Positions 47,871 through 60,076 of a stretch of DNA of 64,000 nucleotides are shown piece after piece. The number at the start of each line of letters is the position of its first letter. Position 1 is the first letter of the stretch. A model generated the notes under the pieces. It saw nothing but the letters and a program-made list of their open reading frames with translations. It had not been told where the DNA came from and did no database searches. The DNA comes from Adineta ricciae. Taxonomy: Eukaryota > Rotifera > Eurotatoria > Adinetida > Adinetidae. Position numbers and translations under genes: made by a program. The stretch covers positions 62,001 through 126,000 of the forward strand of contig CAJNOJ010000100.1 in assembly GCA_905250025.1 (NCBI GenBank), written 5' to 3'.

Positions 47871-48985
47871 TTACTGACCATATCCACTTGGTTTCTACGA
47901 TTGTAAATATATAAATCACAATAAAAATAGATAGTGAGAAATATGAAATCTTACATAGCTGGTCTTTTTAATGTAAGTAACAAGCCATTGACATTTTTCT
48001 TGTAGACCCATATCGGGTTTTGACCGAGAATAACGTCCAAAATCTTCAGTGAATTGCCGATACAGAATATGATTTGTTCTGATTTTCAAGGCAAATTCGT
48101 AAAGATTCTCGATATGCCATGCAAGATTGTGTTGCAATAAAAAGATAAACTTTTGGATTTCTATTTAAACAAAGAACACTATTGTTTCGAATTTCGAACT
48201 AATCTGAACTGACTGTACCTTGTGCAGTGATCTTCATGTTCTTTTCGAAGAAGTGGTTTATTTGTTGTGACGTCACATACACGTGAATTATTTCTTTTAC
48301 ATTGAAATTGGATGCAACGGTCGAACCATGAAACTGTGCATCATAATCCAATATGTCTTCGTTATTAAAAGACCAATCGGTTTCTATCACATAATTTTCG
48401 TTATTTACAGGTTTCTAGAAAAGATCAAGAATAAAGATGATGAAATCAACAACGGATAGTATACCTCTCTATACTTTAATTTAGAATATTCTTCAGGATC
48501 ATTCGAACGTTCACGAAATATCATCACTGAGCTACTTGAAGCACTTTTGAATCTTTTTGATTCGTTTTCGCAGCGCGTCGAACTGCTGTTTCCTATGAAA
48601 AATTCAAAATAAACTTCCTTTTATTCAATTTTGTGGGATGATATGAACCTGAGTTGACTCGGCCATTTGGATTGTTAAAATGCCTTTCACATTCGCGTTG
48701 AAATGCTTTCAACTCTCGTAAAATTGCAGGTTTAACTTCAATTATCGATGATGCACTATCACGCACAAATAACTCCAATTGCTCTTTTTCGTTAACCGCA
48801 TTGCGAACATTGAGCAATTCGATGTTAAAATCATCAACCTGTAAGATTCCCGCGTACGATCTTATTCCAATTGTCAAAAGAATAGTATTTGCCATATTAG
48901 CTTCCAGATTTGCTCGAACATACGCTTCGAATTCACGATGGTCGATAGCTCGAGTTGGCTTTATTTTTCTGGTTGATGACATCAT
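47871..48985 (-). CDS. Hypothetical protein, five-exon model
   Basis: Exons 48649-48985, 48465-48592, 48214-48414, 47955-48149 and 47871-47894 give 294 residues in frame. The first 110 residues look folded (HREFEAYVRANLEANMANTI, then QVDDFNIELLNVRNAV and a long helix ILRELKAFQRECERHF); a Ser-rich low-complexity stretch follows (STRCENESKRFKSASSSSVM), then a second folded part with IIHVYVTSQQINHFFEK and AWHIENLYEFALKIR. The last exon encodes only KPSGYGQ. No family recognised. One donor is GTCAGT, as also in the PPR gene. The start is uncertain: the frame is open to 49057, but a TGTAG just before the chosen ATG may be a splice acceptor. Confidence 0.55.
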
Positions 48986-49803
48986 CCTACAGTGGCACGA
49001 AGTACAAAGAAATAAGTCAATAACGAAGAAGCATTGCTGACCGGCCATTGTGATCATATAGATTGTCTTAGAGAACGCTAGTCAATACTTTGATACATTG
49101 TTGAAAGTGACATCTATCTAATATGGATAAACATGAGAAGAATGCGTACTTTGACATAAATGACTGAGAAATTCATTTCGAAATTACTTTTTGTCTCTTT
49201 CAAAATCGACAGAGGACGAATTATTCTAGTCAAATGTTTCTAATAGGAAAAGCTCAACTTCAACTGAATCTTCGTACAGATGCTTATTCGCATTCCAATC
49301 TGCGTCGTTCAAAAGAATGGATGATTTCACTCTTAAATTGAACAAGAGAAACAGTAGAGGTGGTGTGTCTATTGTAACTTAAGACAAGTAGACAGCCACA
49401 GATCCTTGACATAATTTGGGTCTCTGCTTTATTCCATTTCTACGATCTTTCTTTCAAGGGTGCGAGCTGGGGTTGGGTTTTATGCGGTTTCTTTTCTTAT
49501 CAAGCTGAAAATGTGTACTAATTGCATTTCATGTTCTTCTTGAAATATTGATGGCGTGTTGCCTTTCTAATCAACCATCTATCATAAGTAATAGAAAGCA
49601 TATCGTTTGATGACGAGAGCATACACTGTTCGGTTTATATGCAACAGAACATCCTCATCTTAACGAGCAATTAATTTATCAGTCTTTCTGTGTTTTAATT
49701 TCAACAAGGCGGTTAGTACTTCATATTTTTTTTAAATCAAAATCATTAGAAACTGAAGGAGTAAACAATAAAAACCAAAACTAAACATAAACGTTAAAGC
49801 ATA
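48986..49803. other. Intergenic region
   Basis: Upstream of the hypothetical gene (and its possible 5' exon) and 3' flank of GlgX copy 2. Nothing else seen. Confidence 0.45.
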
Positions 49804-52141
49804 TCATGCAAGATGCTCATGTTTTGGTATAGCGCAAAGTAGAAGTAAAATAGAACAATCATGTACAGTTATGGTATCACCTGCCTGGTATATTCGTACT
49901 TTATTATCATCAGCAGTAATTTTATCTTTGCTGGTATCCATAATTAATGTCCATTCTTTAGCATATTCTTCACCCGGTAACTTGTAATCGATATAACCAT
50001 GATAAGCATTGAAGATTATATAAAAACTGTCATCTGTTACTCGAACACCAAAAGCAGTTCTAGCGCGCATTCCACGACCATTGATAAAAACACCAAATGA
50101 TTTAGCATGGTCATGTTGCCAATCTTCTTCACACATGTGTCCACCGTCAAATTTAAACCAGGCGATATCTTCAATTTCCCCAGGCTTGACAGGTTGACCA
50201 CGAAACCAGGTTCGACGACGGAAAACAGGATGTTGACGACGTAATTTAATTAATTTTTGCGTAAATGTCAACAATACTTTATCAGCTTTTTCCCAATTCA
50301 ACCATGAGATTTCGTTATCTTGACAATAAGCATTGTTGTTGCCTTGTTGTGTTCGACTCAGTTCATCACCAGCAACTAACATTGGTATTCCTTGTGATAA
50401 AAATAATGTTGTCAAAAAGTTTCGCTTTTGACAATCACGAAACTCATTAATATGAACATCATCTGTTGGACCTTCAACACCACAGTTCCACGAACGATTA
50501 TAACTTTCACCATCAATATTGTTTTCACCATTTCGCTCATTATGTTTCTCATTATATGTTACCAAATCGTTCAGTGTGAATCCATCATGTGCTGTCAAGA
50601 AGTTGATCGACGCAGTCGGTCCTCGACGTTCTTCACGATACAGATCTGAACTTCCTGTGAAACGCTCAGCAAACTCGGACAGCATACTTGGCTGACCACG
50701 CCAATAATCTCTCACGCAGTCTCGATATTTTCCATTCCATTCTGCCCAGCCTGGTGGAAACTTGCCCACCTGATATCCACCTTCGCCCAGATCCCATGGT
50801 TCAGCAAGTAACTTCACTCGACCGATGACTGGATCTTGATGAATGATGTCAAAAAATGCACTCAGTCGATCAACAGCATGCAATTCACGAGCCAGAGTAG
50901 CTGCTAAATCGAATCTGAAGAAGAGAAGAGAAGAAAACAAAACGGAATAGTTGAAGAGATTTGATGGAGAAAAGACAAGATTACCGAAAACCATCGACAT
51001 GCATATCTAAGATCCAATATCTGAGACTATCCATGATCAATCGAAGAACATTCGGTAATCGACAGTTGAGTGTGTTGCCGGTGCCAGTATAATCGAAATA
51101 GAATCGCTTGTCATGCTCTGCAAGTCGATAATAACTTCTGTTGTCGATACCCTTGAACGATAAGGTCGGTCCGAACTGATTTCCTTCGCCAGTGTGATTG
51201 TATGCGACGTCGAGAATGACTTCGATACCAGCCTTGTGGAGTTTCTTGACCATTCGTTTGAATTCAAGGACTTGTTCGCCAAAAGTTCCTGAAGATGAGT
51301 AGCGAACATCCGGAGCGAAGAAGCCAATGGTATGATAACCCCAATAATTAGTCAAGCCACGATCAACCAAATGACGATCCGTAGTAAAGTGCTGTATAGG
51401 CATTAATTCAACGGCCGTTATTCCCAGCTTTTGCAGATATTCAATTGTTACTGGATGAGCTATTGCAGCGTATGTTCCACGGATCTCCTCAGGAATATCG
51501 GGATGCAATTTGGTAAAACCTTTCACATGCAATTCATAGATAATTGATTCATGATACGGTATATTGGGTGGTGTGTCACCACCCCAATTAAAACTGTTTG
51601 AATCGATCACAACACACTTGGGAATATATGGTGCACTATCTTCGACATTCATTGTGAGATCTTTATCAGGTGATGGATCATGGATATTGTAACCGAATAG
51701 AGAATCATGCCATTCTAGGGTTCCAGTAATAGCACGTGCATATGGATCGATCAAGAGCTTGTTGACATTGAAACGATGACCATTGTGAGGATCGAAAGGG
51801 CCATCTACGCGATAAGCATAGATTTGGCCGGGCTCGAAATCTGGTAGGTAGATGTGCCAAATTTGATGCGTTTGTTCTTAAATGAGTGTGAAACAGTATG
51901 GTTTTGTGGTAATAAATTTCTACAAAAACTAACCTTTCATTTTAATTTTAGTATATTCAACCAATTCGTCTTTGTTATCATGATGTGGTCGAAATAAGCA
52001 AAGATAGACGGCTGTTGCGAATTCTGAATACAACGCAAAATTGATTCCATGGCCATCGTAATAAGCACCCAGCGGATGTGGATTTCCAGGATACGTTACT
52101 AACTTCGATTCTTCCCAATTGAAATTACACGGTGTAGTCAT
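49804..52141 (-). CDS. GlgX/TreX-type glycogen debranching enzyme, copy 2
   Basis: Three exons (51934-52141, 50985-51876, 49804-50914) with the same exon borders as copy 1 give 736 residues. All GH13 catalytic residues are present (Asp369 in GFRFDLA, Glu405 in LLAEPWD, Asp476 in TAHDGF). The first exon ([20 protein letters not shown]) and the C-terminal domain ([20 protein letters not shown]) differ from copy 1 by many substitutions, and the tail ends in [10 protein letters not shown] instead of FRQVC. Retained open frame and catalytic set in both copies imply that both are functional. The contrast between diverged ends and an identical core is treated under findings. Confidence 0.93.
50293..51829 (-). 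repeat. Identical core tract of the two GlgX genes, copy 2
   Basis: Direct repeat partner of 41739-43275; includes the end of exon 3, all of intron 2 and nearly all of exon 2. Confidence 0.85.
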
Positions 52142-53767
52142 ATTTATCGAAAGATTTTTGTCTAAAAGTTAAAAAAAAATAAAATGGCTGTCTTCTCTTA
52201 GACCGTTTGAAGCGTTAAGTGAATATGCACTTGGTCATTCTCTTTCGTCTTCTGTTTAGTCATATCATCATCTTAACGGCAACCGATTATCACTGTCTGC
52301 TTTATCTATCTTTCTTACACTCTTATTGGATATTGAAAACATGCATTTATACATGCATATGTCCGCTAAGCAGTATTGTTTATAATAAATGCAGTTATAC
52401 TCAATGAATCGGTCAATGATTTTTACGGTTGAAAGAAAAGTTAGAATAAGTTAAATCTGTTGTTATTTGCATATTCATAACAAAGAAGCAGTTTGACAAA
52501 AAAAAACGTGAAAATAACAACACGAACGTTAGGTCGAACATATGTTACTAGTACGAAAGAGTACAAGCACATTTATAACCCCTTCTCTCAATAGTAAACG
52601 ACGCCTATATCGACACATACTTTTTGTTTTGTTGTCCATCACAATAAAAACGGAAAGGTGAATATCGGCAAAGCAGACGACAACGGCACGCGACAAACCT
52701 TTTCTATATAAATATAGATTATCGTCGAGTTGAAAACTTCATGTTTAGTTTTCATCATTTAAGTTTACATACGGCTATCTTCCATATTTATGATCCGACA
52801 GGAAAGTAAAAAGGGTATAGCACGTGGTTATGACTATAATATTCGCCCCTTAATGCTTTCGGTCGCGTATCAAACGAACGATTCTAATATACTGTGAGTT
52901 TATACGAATATGATATGTTTACGTAAATTAGATTTCATTTGTATCATTAAAAAAGCTCAAAATTCACCGAAGAAAACTATTAGAAAAGTGAATTAAGTTG
53001 AAAAAATACCGAAAGTTATCTATCATATTTATATTAAATTCATTCCCAAGCTTATCTCTCATACTATAAATATCTCGACTTTATCATTGTATACATAGTA
53101 TGTGTAATACTAGAATGTAGAACCACTGGATAGTTTCATCGTTGGAATGAAAATATTTGATTACACTCGGAGAAACTTGTAAATACTCGATTACAAATGA
53201 GAATGTCTTTTTACAAATTTGTCTGTCTCGTTCGATGACTCCAAAAACCCCATTGTAGGGTAATGCTTGGTAGCTCGTTTGTTTTTCTGCTTCGTTTTTA
53301 CATACTTTTCACACACTCTCACCCTTCTTTCTATACAGTGGGAGTAATCTATAGATACTAAAAGAACAATACCTGTTGACAATATCAAGAACACAAATAA
53401 GAACTCTGTCGGAAAATTATAAACTACTCTCTGACACTATGTTTGCATAACATCTATGCTGTACAACGAATGATTTGCTAATCGCTGTTCTATCATTGTG
53501 GAAGAACGAGAAATAACGTCGAGCGAGATTATATTCTACAACGGCAGACAAATGATACTATTACGCATTCTTCGCTCTCTCTTCTACATGATTTGTTATT
53601 TATATTTCTTCTCTGATTGGCATATTCTATTCTTTCTGATTTAAAAAACGGTTCCATCAATTCTTGATGTGTCATTCTTTCTTTTGCATTTATTAAAAGC
53701 AAAACAAGACTAACGACTGATTGCAAGAAGATACTCAGCAACATATAAAACTAAACAAATCTTTCGT
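52142..53767. other. Intergenic region
   Basis: About 1.6 kb upstream of GlgX copy 2 and downstream of UROD. No gene, repeat or RNA recognised. Confidence 0.5.
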
Positions 53768-54973
53768 TTATTTATTCGAGTTAATCGTCTTCGTCAACGT
53801 TGTAGATGAGATCATTTCGCTGGATATTCGATGAACTGTGTCAATAAAATGTTTAACATTGTCGATATTGGCATCAGGATAGATGCCATGACCTAAATTT
53901 GCAATGTAATGTTTCGTTCCGAAGATTTCAAGCATTTGTTTAATCATTTTTTCTAAATCGTCGCTCGATGCATAAAGTGCACATGGATCAAGATTTCCCT
54001 GTAAAGTCACTGTTGGATATTTATCTCGTATGGTTCGAATTTGTTTTCGTGTTATCGACCAATCAAGACCAACAACATCAAATGATGATGAGCATAATTC
54101 GTCTAATGCATAATGAGCATCTTTTGCAAAGATGATCAATGGAACGTATGGAATATGACGTCGAGTCAATGCTTCACGAACACCTTTAGCAATCTGACGT
54201 AAATATGGAAGAGAAAAACGGATAAACAAATCATGATTTAAGCAACCACAATGTGATTCAAACAGCGGGAGAAGTTGAGCGCCAGCACAGACTTGCTCAA
54301 CGAGATGATCGATTATAAAATGAGTTAGGAATTGAAGAAGGTCATGCGATTCTTCGACGTATGTATATAACCATTTTTTCGCTTTGGAATGAGTTTCACT
54401 GCCTTTTCCTGAAGATAAAAAGACAAAGTATGTTTTGAATACATCTGAAAAATCATCCTTACCCTCGATCATGTAAGACATCAATGTCCATGGCGCGCCA
54501 CTAAAGCCAATCAATGGACATTGCCCATTCAATGCGTGTCTTGTCAAAGTGATTGCATCATAAACATATTTTAATTCGACACTTGCTTGTCTTGATCGAT
54601 CAATGCGTAACTTAATATCAGCTGGAACGTTTAACGGATGTGCGAAACGCGGTCCTTCCTTTGCGATCATGTCGACCTGCATTCCGAGTGCTTGTGGCAC
54701 AACAAGAATATCACTGAAAATAATAGCAGCGTCAAGATCAAAACGTCGTAATGGTTGAAGAGTCACTTCGCAACACAATGCAGGCGTGCGACACACGTCA
54801 AAAAACGAATGTTCACTTCGAAGCGATAAATATTCAGGCAAATATCGACCCGCTTGACGCATAATCCAGATTGGAACACGTTCAAGTGGTTCACCACGAC
54901 ATGCTCGTAATATTAAGTTATTCTTTATCGGTGGGAATTCTTTTTGTAATTGTTTAATCGCCGAATCCGACAT
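53768..54973 (-). CDS. UROD: Uroporphyrinogen decarboxylase
   Basis: Two exons (54463-54973 and 53768-54408) give 383 residues; human UROD has 367. Family marks: RVPIWIMRQAGRYLPEY (substrate-binding Arg and Gly loop), IIFSDILVVPQALG with the catalytic Asp, FSGAPWTLMSYMIEG, FAKDAHYALDEL, VGLDW and VTLQGNLDPCALY, then NLGHGI near the C-terminus. The enzyme removes four carboxyl groups from uroporphyrinogen III to give coproporphyrinogen III in cytosolic haem synthesis. The 54-nt intron (54409-54462) has no stop and is a multiple of three, so unspliced mRNA would insert 18 residues after MIEG; family alignment (MIEG followed directly by G-x-G-S-x-x) shows it is an intron. Confidence 0.95.
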   Translation of the reverse strand: MSDSAIKQLQKEFPPIKNNLILRACRGEPLERVPIWIMRQAGRYLPEYLSLRSEHSFFDVCRTPALCCEVTLQPLRRFDLDAAIIFSDILVVPQALGMQVDMIAKEGPRFAHPLNVPADIKLRIDRSRQASVELKYVYDAITLTRHALNGQCPLIGFSGAPWTLMSYMIEGKDDFSDVFKTYFVFLSSGKGSETHSKAKKWLYTYVEESHDLLQFLTHFIIDHLVEQVCAGAQLLPLFESHCGCLNHDLFIRFSLPYLRQIAKGVREALTRRHIPYVPLIIFAKDAHYALDELCSSSFDVVGLDWSITRKQIRTIRDKYPTVTLQGNLDPCALYASSDDLEKMIKQMLEIFGTKHYIANLGHGIYPDANIDNVKHFIDTVHRISSEMISSTTLTKTINSNK

Positions 54974-55968
54974 ATCTGCAATGAAATGAACATAAACAAT
55001 GGACTTTTCATTGCTGAATTCCTACGACACTCTAAGTAAAACTTACCGCGAGTGACACAAATCAGTATTTTATATTTACTAAGGAAAAGAATTATTTATA
55101 TCCTTTCGAAATGAAATATTCATAAGTATATTGACATTCTCTGAAAATTTTGTCAGTAGAAACTAATCAAGTTTCGAAGAATTAATTTCTTGCGTCATAT
55201 ATATCTCCAGAGATCTTATTTTTTCGAATAACAATACCGAAAAAGTTTTGCATTTCCATATAGTACTTTTGTCTTTCGAATAATATCAAACAAAACTACC
55301 TTCTCTACTTATCTGTAAGTAAACACAGTCCTCATAGCGATACTTCTCTTAAAAACCAAACGTCGTTTTCGCAGTGATAAGGTATTAATTCAATTTGGAA
55401 AACCATCACTCATCTATTGAGAGAAAAAGATCAATCAAATCTTATTGGTTTATCTAATAAACAAATTATTTCCTATCTCGTAGTTCTCTCTTCACGTCAT
55501 TATGACATCTATATCACACAAACATTTGATTTGTAATTTTTATCAACCATTTTATTGATTGAAACGAAAAAAAAACAATCATCTTATCTAAAATATCATA
55601 ATGTACCGAAGAGCGACATCTACACCAATTACTAATATACGAATTTACAAAAGTTTTTCATAGTTTTCTTGTGAGCAGTATTTCAAAAGAAAAAAAAGAA
55701 AATTTTTCAATACGACGAAGGCTAAACTTATTTGTCAATGGTGTTCATCCATAATGGAATATATATATAAATCTAAACACACGCGAGTAGATGATTCATC
55801 GATCAATCTACACTCGTTTCTTTGTCTTTCTTGAATAGAAGGTTCTTTTTTGCTTACTAGACAAACTAAGTTCATTTCATTTAGATAAACGTTTACTTTT
55901 GGAAAATCATAACAACGAACAACTATTTTGTTACTTCATCAAACAATTTTTTTCTTATTTGTTATGAA
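54974..55968. promoter_or_regulatory. Divergent upstream region, UROD and OSER1-like gene
   Basis: About 1 kb of AT-rich sequence between outward-transcribed genes. A TATA-like ATATATATAAAT near 55760 lies some 200 bp before the OSER1-like ATG; it may be its core promoter. Confidence 0.4.
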
Positions 55969-56735
55969 ATGGATCAACGCGAATCAGTCGATGAAATTAA
56001 AAAAGATACGAAAACAAAATCATCTTCAATATCTGATATTGATCAATTGTGTAATTTAATTGATGAAAGTACATTCGGTGGTTGTATTCAGGGGTAAAAT
56101 AAAACGATTTTCTCTAGTGGTATTTTATTCAATTGCAATTTCCATCTAGGTCATCTCAAAAATCATCATCAAATCTATCTGTACGATTTCGTTCAGTTCC
56201 ATCTTGTCAAGTAAAAGCGTTTCGTTCGTCTCGTCTGAAACGTTTACACAGCTGTTCGTCAATAACAAAGATTGATGAAGAGGACAACTCAGGAGAGAAA
56301 TCTTCGTGTCGATCATTGATTCCATATACACGTCGAACATTTTCAATGCGTTTGTCACTATCAACTCCATCATTACTAAATCGTTTTCGTTCTTTATCAA
56401 CATGTCACTTTCCCCAATCTCGTCGTAGTTCACATCAATCACCAAGTCTTCGTTCACATCATATTCGTTATCCATCTTCTACAACAATAACTCTATTTCG
56501 AACGAAATCAATTTTACCAGCAATCGTTGAAGAAGAATTAACCAATGATAATTTATCATCACCGTCACCTTCATCATTGTCAACAACTACTCAATCGCAA
56601 TTATCATGTACGATCGTTGATACACGACGACCAACAGCGAATTCATGTAATGTTGAAGAATTAGCTGCTTATTTGGACAATTTTCTTTATTTACCTAAAT
56701 CATTATCGGGTGCCGCTGAACTTATGTATACATAA
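55969..56735 (+). CDS. OSER1-like serine-rich protein
   Basis: Two exons (55969-56093 and 56150-56735) give 236 residues. The body is strongly Ser/Arg-rich and disordered. The C-terminus VEELAAYLDNFLYLPKSLSG followed by AAELMYT matches the conserved end of oxidative stress-responsive serine-rich protein 1 ([20 protein letters not shown] ... AEMMYT), with the terminal MYT identical. OSER1 is a nuclear, FOXO-linked stress-response and longevity factor in other animals; the biochemical function is unknown. The conserved tail at the very end of the protein is a strong positional signal even though the rest is low-complexity. The start is set by the ATG that opens exon 1 in frame; a nearby ATG at 55964 is in another frame. 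Confidence 0.75.
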
Positions 56736-58219
56736 AATCTTATTGGAAATTTTCATTTTGAATTTATCAAGAATATTTATTTGATAATATTTATCATATA
56801 AATATGTCGAAAAATTACACCAAACAAAGAGAGTGAACAGTTTGTACAGAGTTTTGTGTTCATTATCTATATACATATATTAAACTGTATACCGTTGCTA
56901 ATTAAGATCATATCAACTAATTAATAAACGCGGATGGTTAATCATTTTCTTCTTTTCGTTTCTTTGTCTCAAATATGCTGTGCGAAATTTCTTTCTTACG
57001 AATAACTTTATCGTATCCAGGTTCCATGGTTATTATTCACATAGTTCCATATAACAAGTATGTGCTAAATGTGCACTTCATAGTGAATAGCATGCAGTGG
57101 ACTGGATTATTCCCAATATTTTTTTAAAGTGAAAATCGAATGATACTTTGACCATTCTTTAGTCACATACAAGCAAAAAACAAATATTAATCCTACTGCT
57201 ACGTGTTACTGTGGAAGGATTGACTGATCAGTGTCTTTTTCATAGTTTTTCTACAAGAGAACCCAAGTATATGCTTAGATTTATTTTTCGACGCCGTATG
57301 AGTTTAGTTGGAAGGAGAATTTTGGCATTCAATTTTCTGATGACAATGACATTCTGTCAACTGAATTTATATGATTGGCCAGTGTGGAACATGAATGATT
57401 TCGCACAGGATTTCATCTCACACACATGTTCAATTGTTTTGTGTTTTCGTGTTGGTGCATCTTTAAACACAGATCTCACGCTTTTAACCTAACAATTTGA
57501 TTCATAATGTAAATGAAAGTACTATTCGATGAAGAGGACCATGTATTTGAGGGCGAACTAGAGAACAAGCTTTCGTATCCACAATGAAAATGCAACAACT
57601 TGTTGAAAAGTCACAACATTCTCCCTAAATAAGAGTCTTATTTCTTTTGAAATTTGAGCGATTTTTCACGGTACTTTTTTAGAATCTGTATATTTCCAGT
57701 CGAATCATGATAGCTGTATTTTCTTTTTTATCTTGACGATCTTATAATTTAAGAAACAGGTGGACACATCGAGACAGTATGCCAGACGGACTATAAACCG
57801 TAGACAATAATATAATCATTTATGTTCTAAATGAGTCGTTAGGTAAGATAATATAACGGATGCCACAGAGTTACTTTGAATCGAAACACTGTCTGTACTT
57901 TCTGGTTCCAATGCATCTCAACAAACAAAGATATTCTCTTTAGAGCACAAATTTCTTCTACGATTTCAAGAGAATAAAAATTCGCTTTTGAATGCTTTAA
58001 AAATAAACTGCGCGAACGAATACGAGGAGTCGCATAATCTGATTTTATGAAAGTATGAAGGTTAAACGTCAAATTCGCAGTATAATCATGAAAAGGTCGG
58101 ATGTCGGAAATGCCGGAAAGTAAATTTTGAATTTAGTGATCCCCTTCTGTTTTTATACGTTCGGAAACAAATGAAAATGTTCCGCGGAATTCCGATGTGG
58201 ATGTCTGCCTCTATCAATT

Positions 58220-58253
58220 GCGCGGAAGACGGTAGAACTAACTGCTTCCGCGC
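58220..58253. repeat. 9-bp perfect inverted repeat (hairpin) in a GC-rich island
   Basis: GCGCGGAAG at 58220-58228 and its reverse complement CTTCCGCGC at 58245-58253, 16-nt loop. The surrounding 190 bases are distinctly GC-richer than the flanks. No promoter or RNA gene features recognised. Confidence 0.5.
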
Positions 58254-58534
58254 TGCGCTGTTTGACCTAGGATCTGATTGAAAAATAAAACAAACGATTT
58301 TTAAATAAATACATCTCACGTTGATCGTTGTGTACCTTTTAACTTGAACTATCACAAGACATACTGTCTGAGGGAACAGTGATTATTTTATTTGTTGTTG
58401 CCTAGCGTTAGCGAGCATCTGGATATACCTACAAAGTGGCTTTTCATCCATGTAAAATTAGCATCATAAATCTACGTCATATGAGTCTTATTTTTCTCCC
58501 CGATAGTATTCAAAATTATCGTGGTAATACATAA

Positions 58535-58714
58535 CTAGATTCATTACGTAATCATTTCGTTCGCTTTCATCGAGATCTGGCTGAAGATTCAGCATTTAAT
58601 GGACAGTTGTTACAGTGTCAATTACGTACACGTGATCTTTCTTTAAATGTTTCGTTTTATTTTTCAACAGAAAATCAGTCTTTCAAGACGCAGCCAGATG
58701 TCTTATATCGATAA
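58535..58714 (+). pseudogene. Short coding-like fragment, unknown
   Basis: 59 open codons bounded by stops, with protein-like composition (SLRNHFVRFHRDLAEDSAF, NGQLLQCQLRTRDLSL). No start codon and no partner exons found. Possibly a gene relic. Confidence 0.22.
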
Positions 58715-60076
58715 GTATTCTCGTAAAAGTTTTTCATTTTCTTGTCTGCATCAAACAATTTTGAGGAAACTTGACAAAAAATTCCTTCTCTTCTCTGTTA
58801 TAGATGATCGATAGATCGGTGAAGCTAACAGATTTATGCTATGGTTCAATATTTATTGCTATAGAGCACAGTGTAATTATCATCAACAACATGCTGCGCT
58901 CACATAGAATATGATGGGGGATCAGTAATCAAACTAGATTTATTTAATTAACCTGATTTTTTATCAATCTGCAAAATTCTGCTCGATGAACATTCAATTT
59001 TCTAATAGACTCAATTCGATTTCATTTAGCAAAGAACAGATACGTGGTTTCTGTCTCTGATTGATTTACATACCATTATGTCATTTTCTTATTGAATTAT
59101 TTGCTTCAAACATCATTTAAACTCATTCATTTAGTATTAACAGTAAGCAACGCATTGTCTTTCATATCTATGTGACAATAAGAAACCTATCGCAATACCG
59201 ACTAATGCAATTATCCATTGTTTTTTGAGTGATCGTCATCATATATTTACTCTTGAAAGGAATTCTTCATTGGACCAATTTGCCTTCAGGTTGTTGTAGT
59301 TTAACATGTCAAGTGCGATTGCACTGTTGTTTTTATAAAAGGTTTTGTTCTCAATGATATGTCCAATGTTTATTTTAGTTTTCAAATCGAAAATCATAAT
59401 CCAATTGTGTATATGCCATCGGGATCAGCGCTATTCGACTAAGTTTTATATTTTGTCATACGATTAACAGAAAGAAAATGTTGTTTTCTTTTCTAATAAA
59501 ATTTCTGCTATTGTGGATGCAAAAAAAGACTATAATTGACAATGGAAGATAAATTTCTATTCGATATTTTGTATTATCATCAATAGCATATTCACCTCGA
59601 AATACTAACATACGATAATATCGTAGCGAAGAAAAAGTTTTTTCAGAAACTTTGTGAAGATGTTTTTACCTTTGAGAATATGAAAATTATATCTCAAGAC
59701 AAATCATTAGATCGAATAAGGACATTTTCCTAAGCAGGAGAAGACTTACCTGTTTCAATAGATGTCATACAATTACAAATGAAATTCTCATTTTGAATTG
59801 ATTAAAAAGAAGATATGAAAAGAATTGAATTACACAAAAAATCCTTTTCTTCTTTCTTAAACAAAATCTTTGCTTACGAAAAGAAACTGTCTTATACAAA
59901 TATTTTCGAATGATCTAATTGATTGGATAATTTATCTTATACAAACAAAGAATCCTTTTCTTTAATTGAAATAAGTCTTTGTAAAGATTCATTCGCGTGG
60001 TGGATTCATTCAAAGTCTTTTCTACTTCTTTAGATATTTCTCTCTCAGAAAAAAACACGCCCAATCTCATCAAAAA

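Larger units (their letters stand above)
56736..60076. other. Long intergenic region
   Basis: About 3.3 kb, AT-rich except for a GC-richer island at about 58080-58270. No intact gene. A hairpin and a short coding-like fragment are listed separately. Confidence 0.45.
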
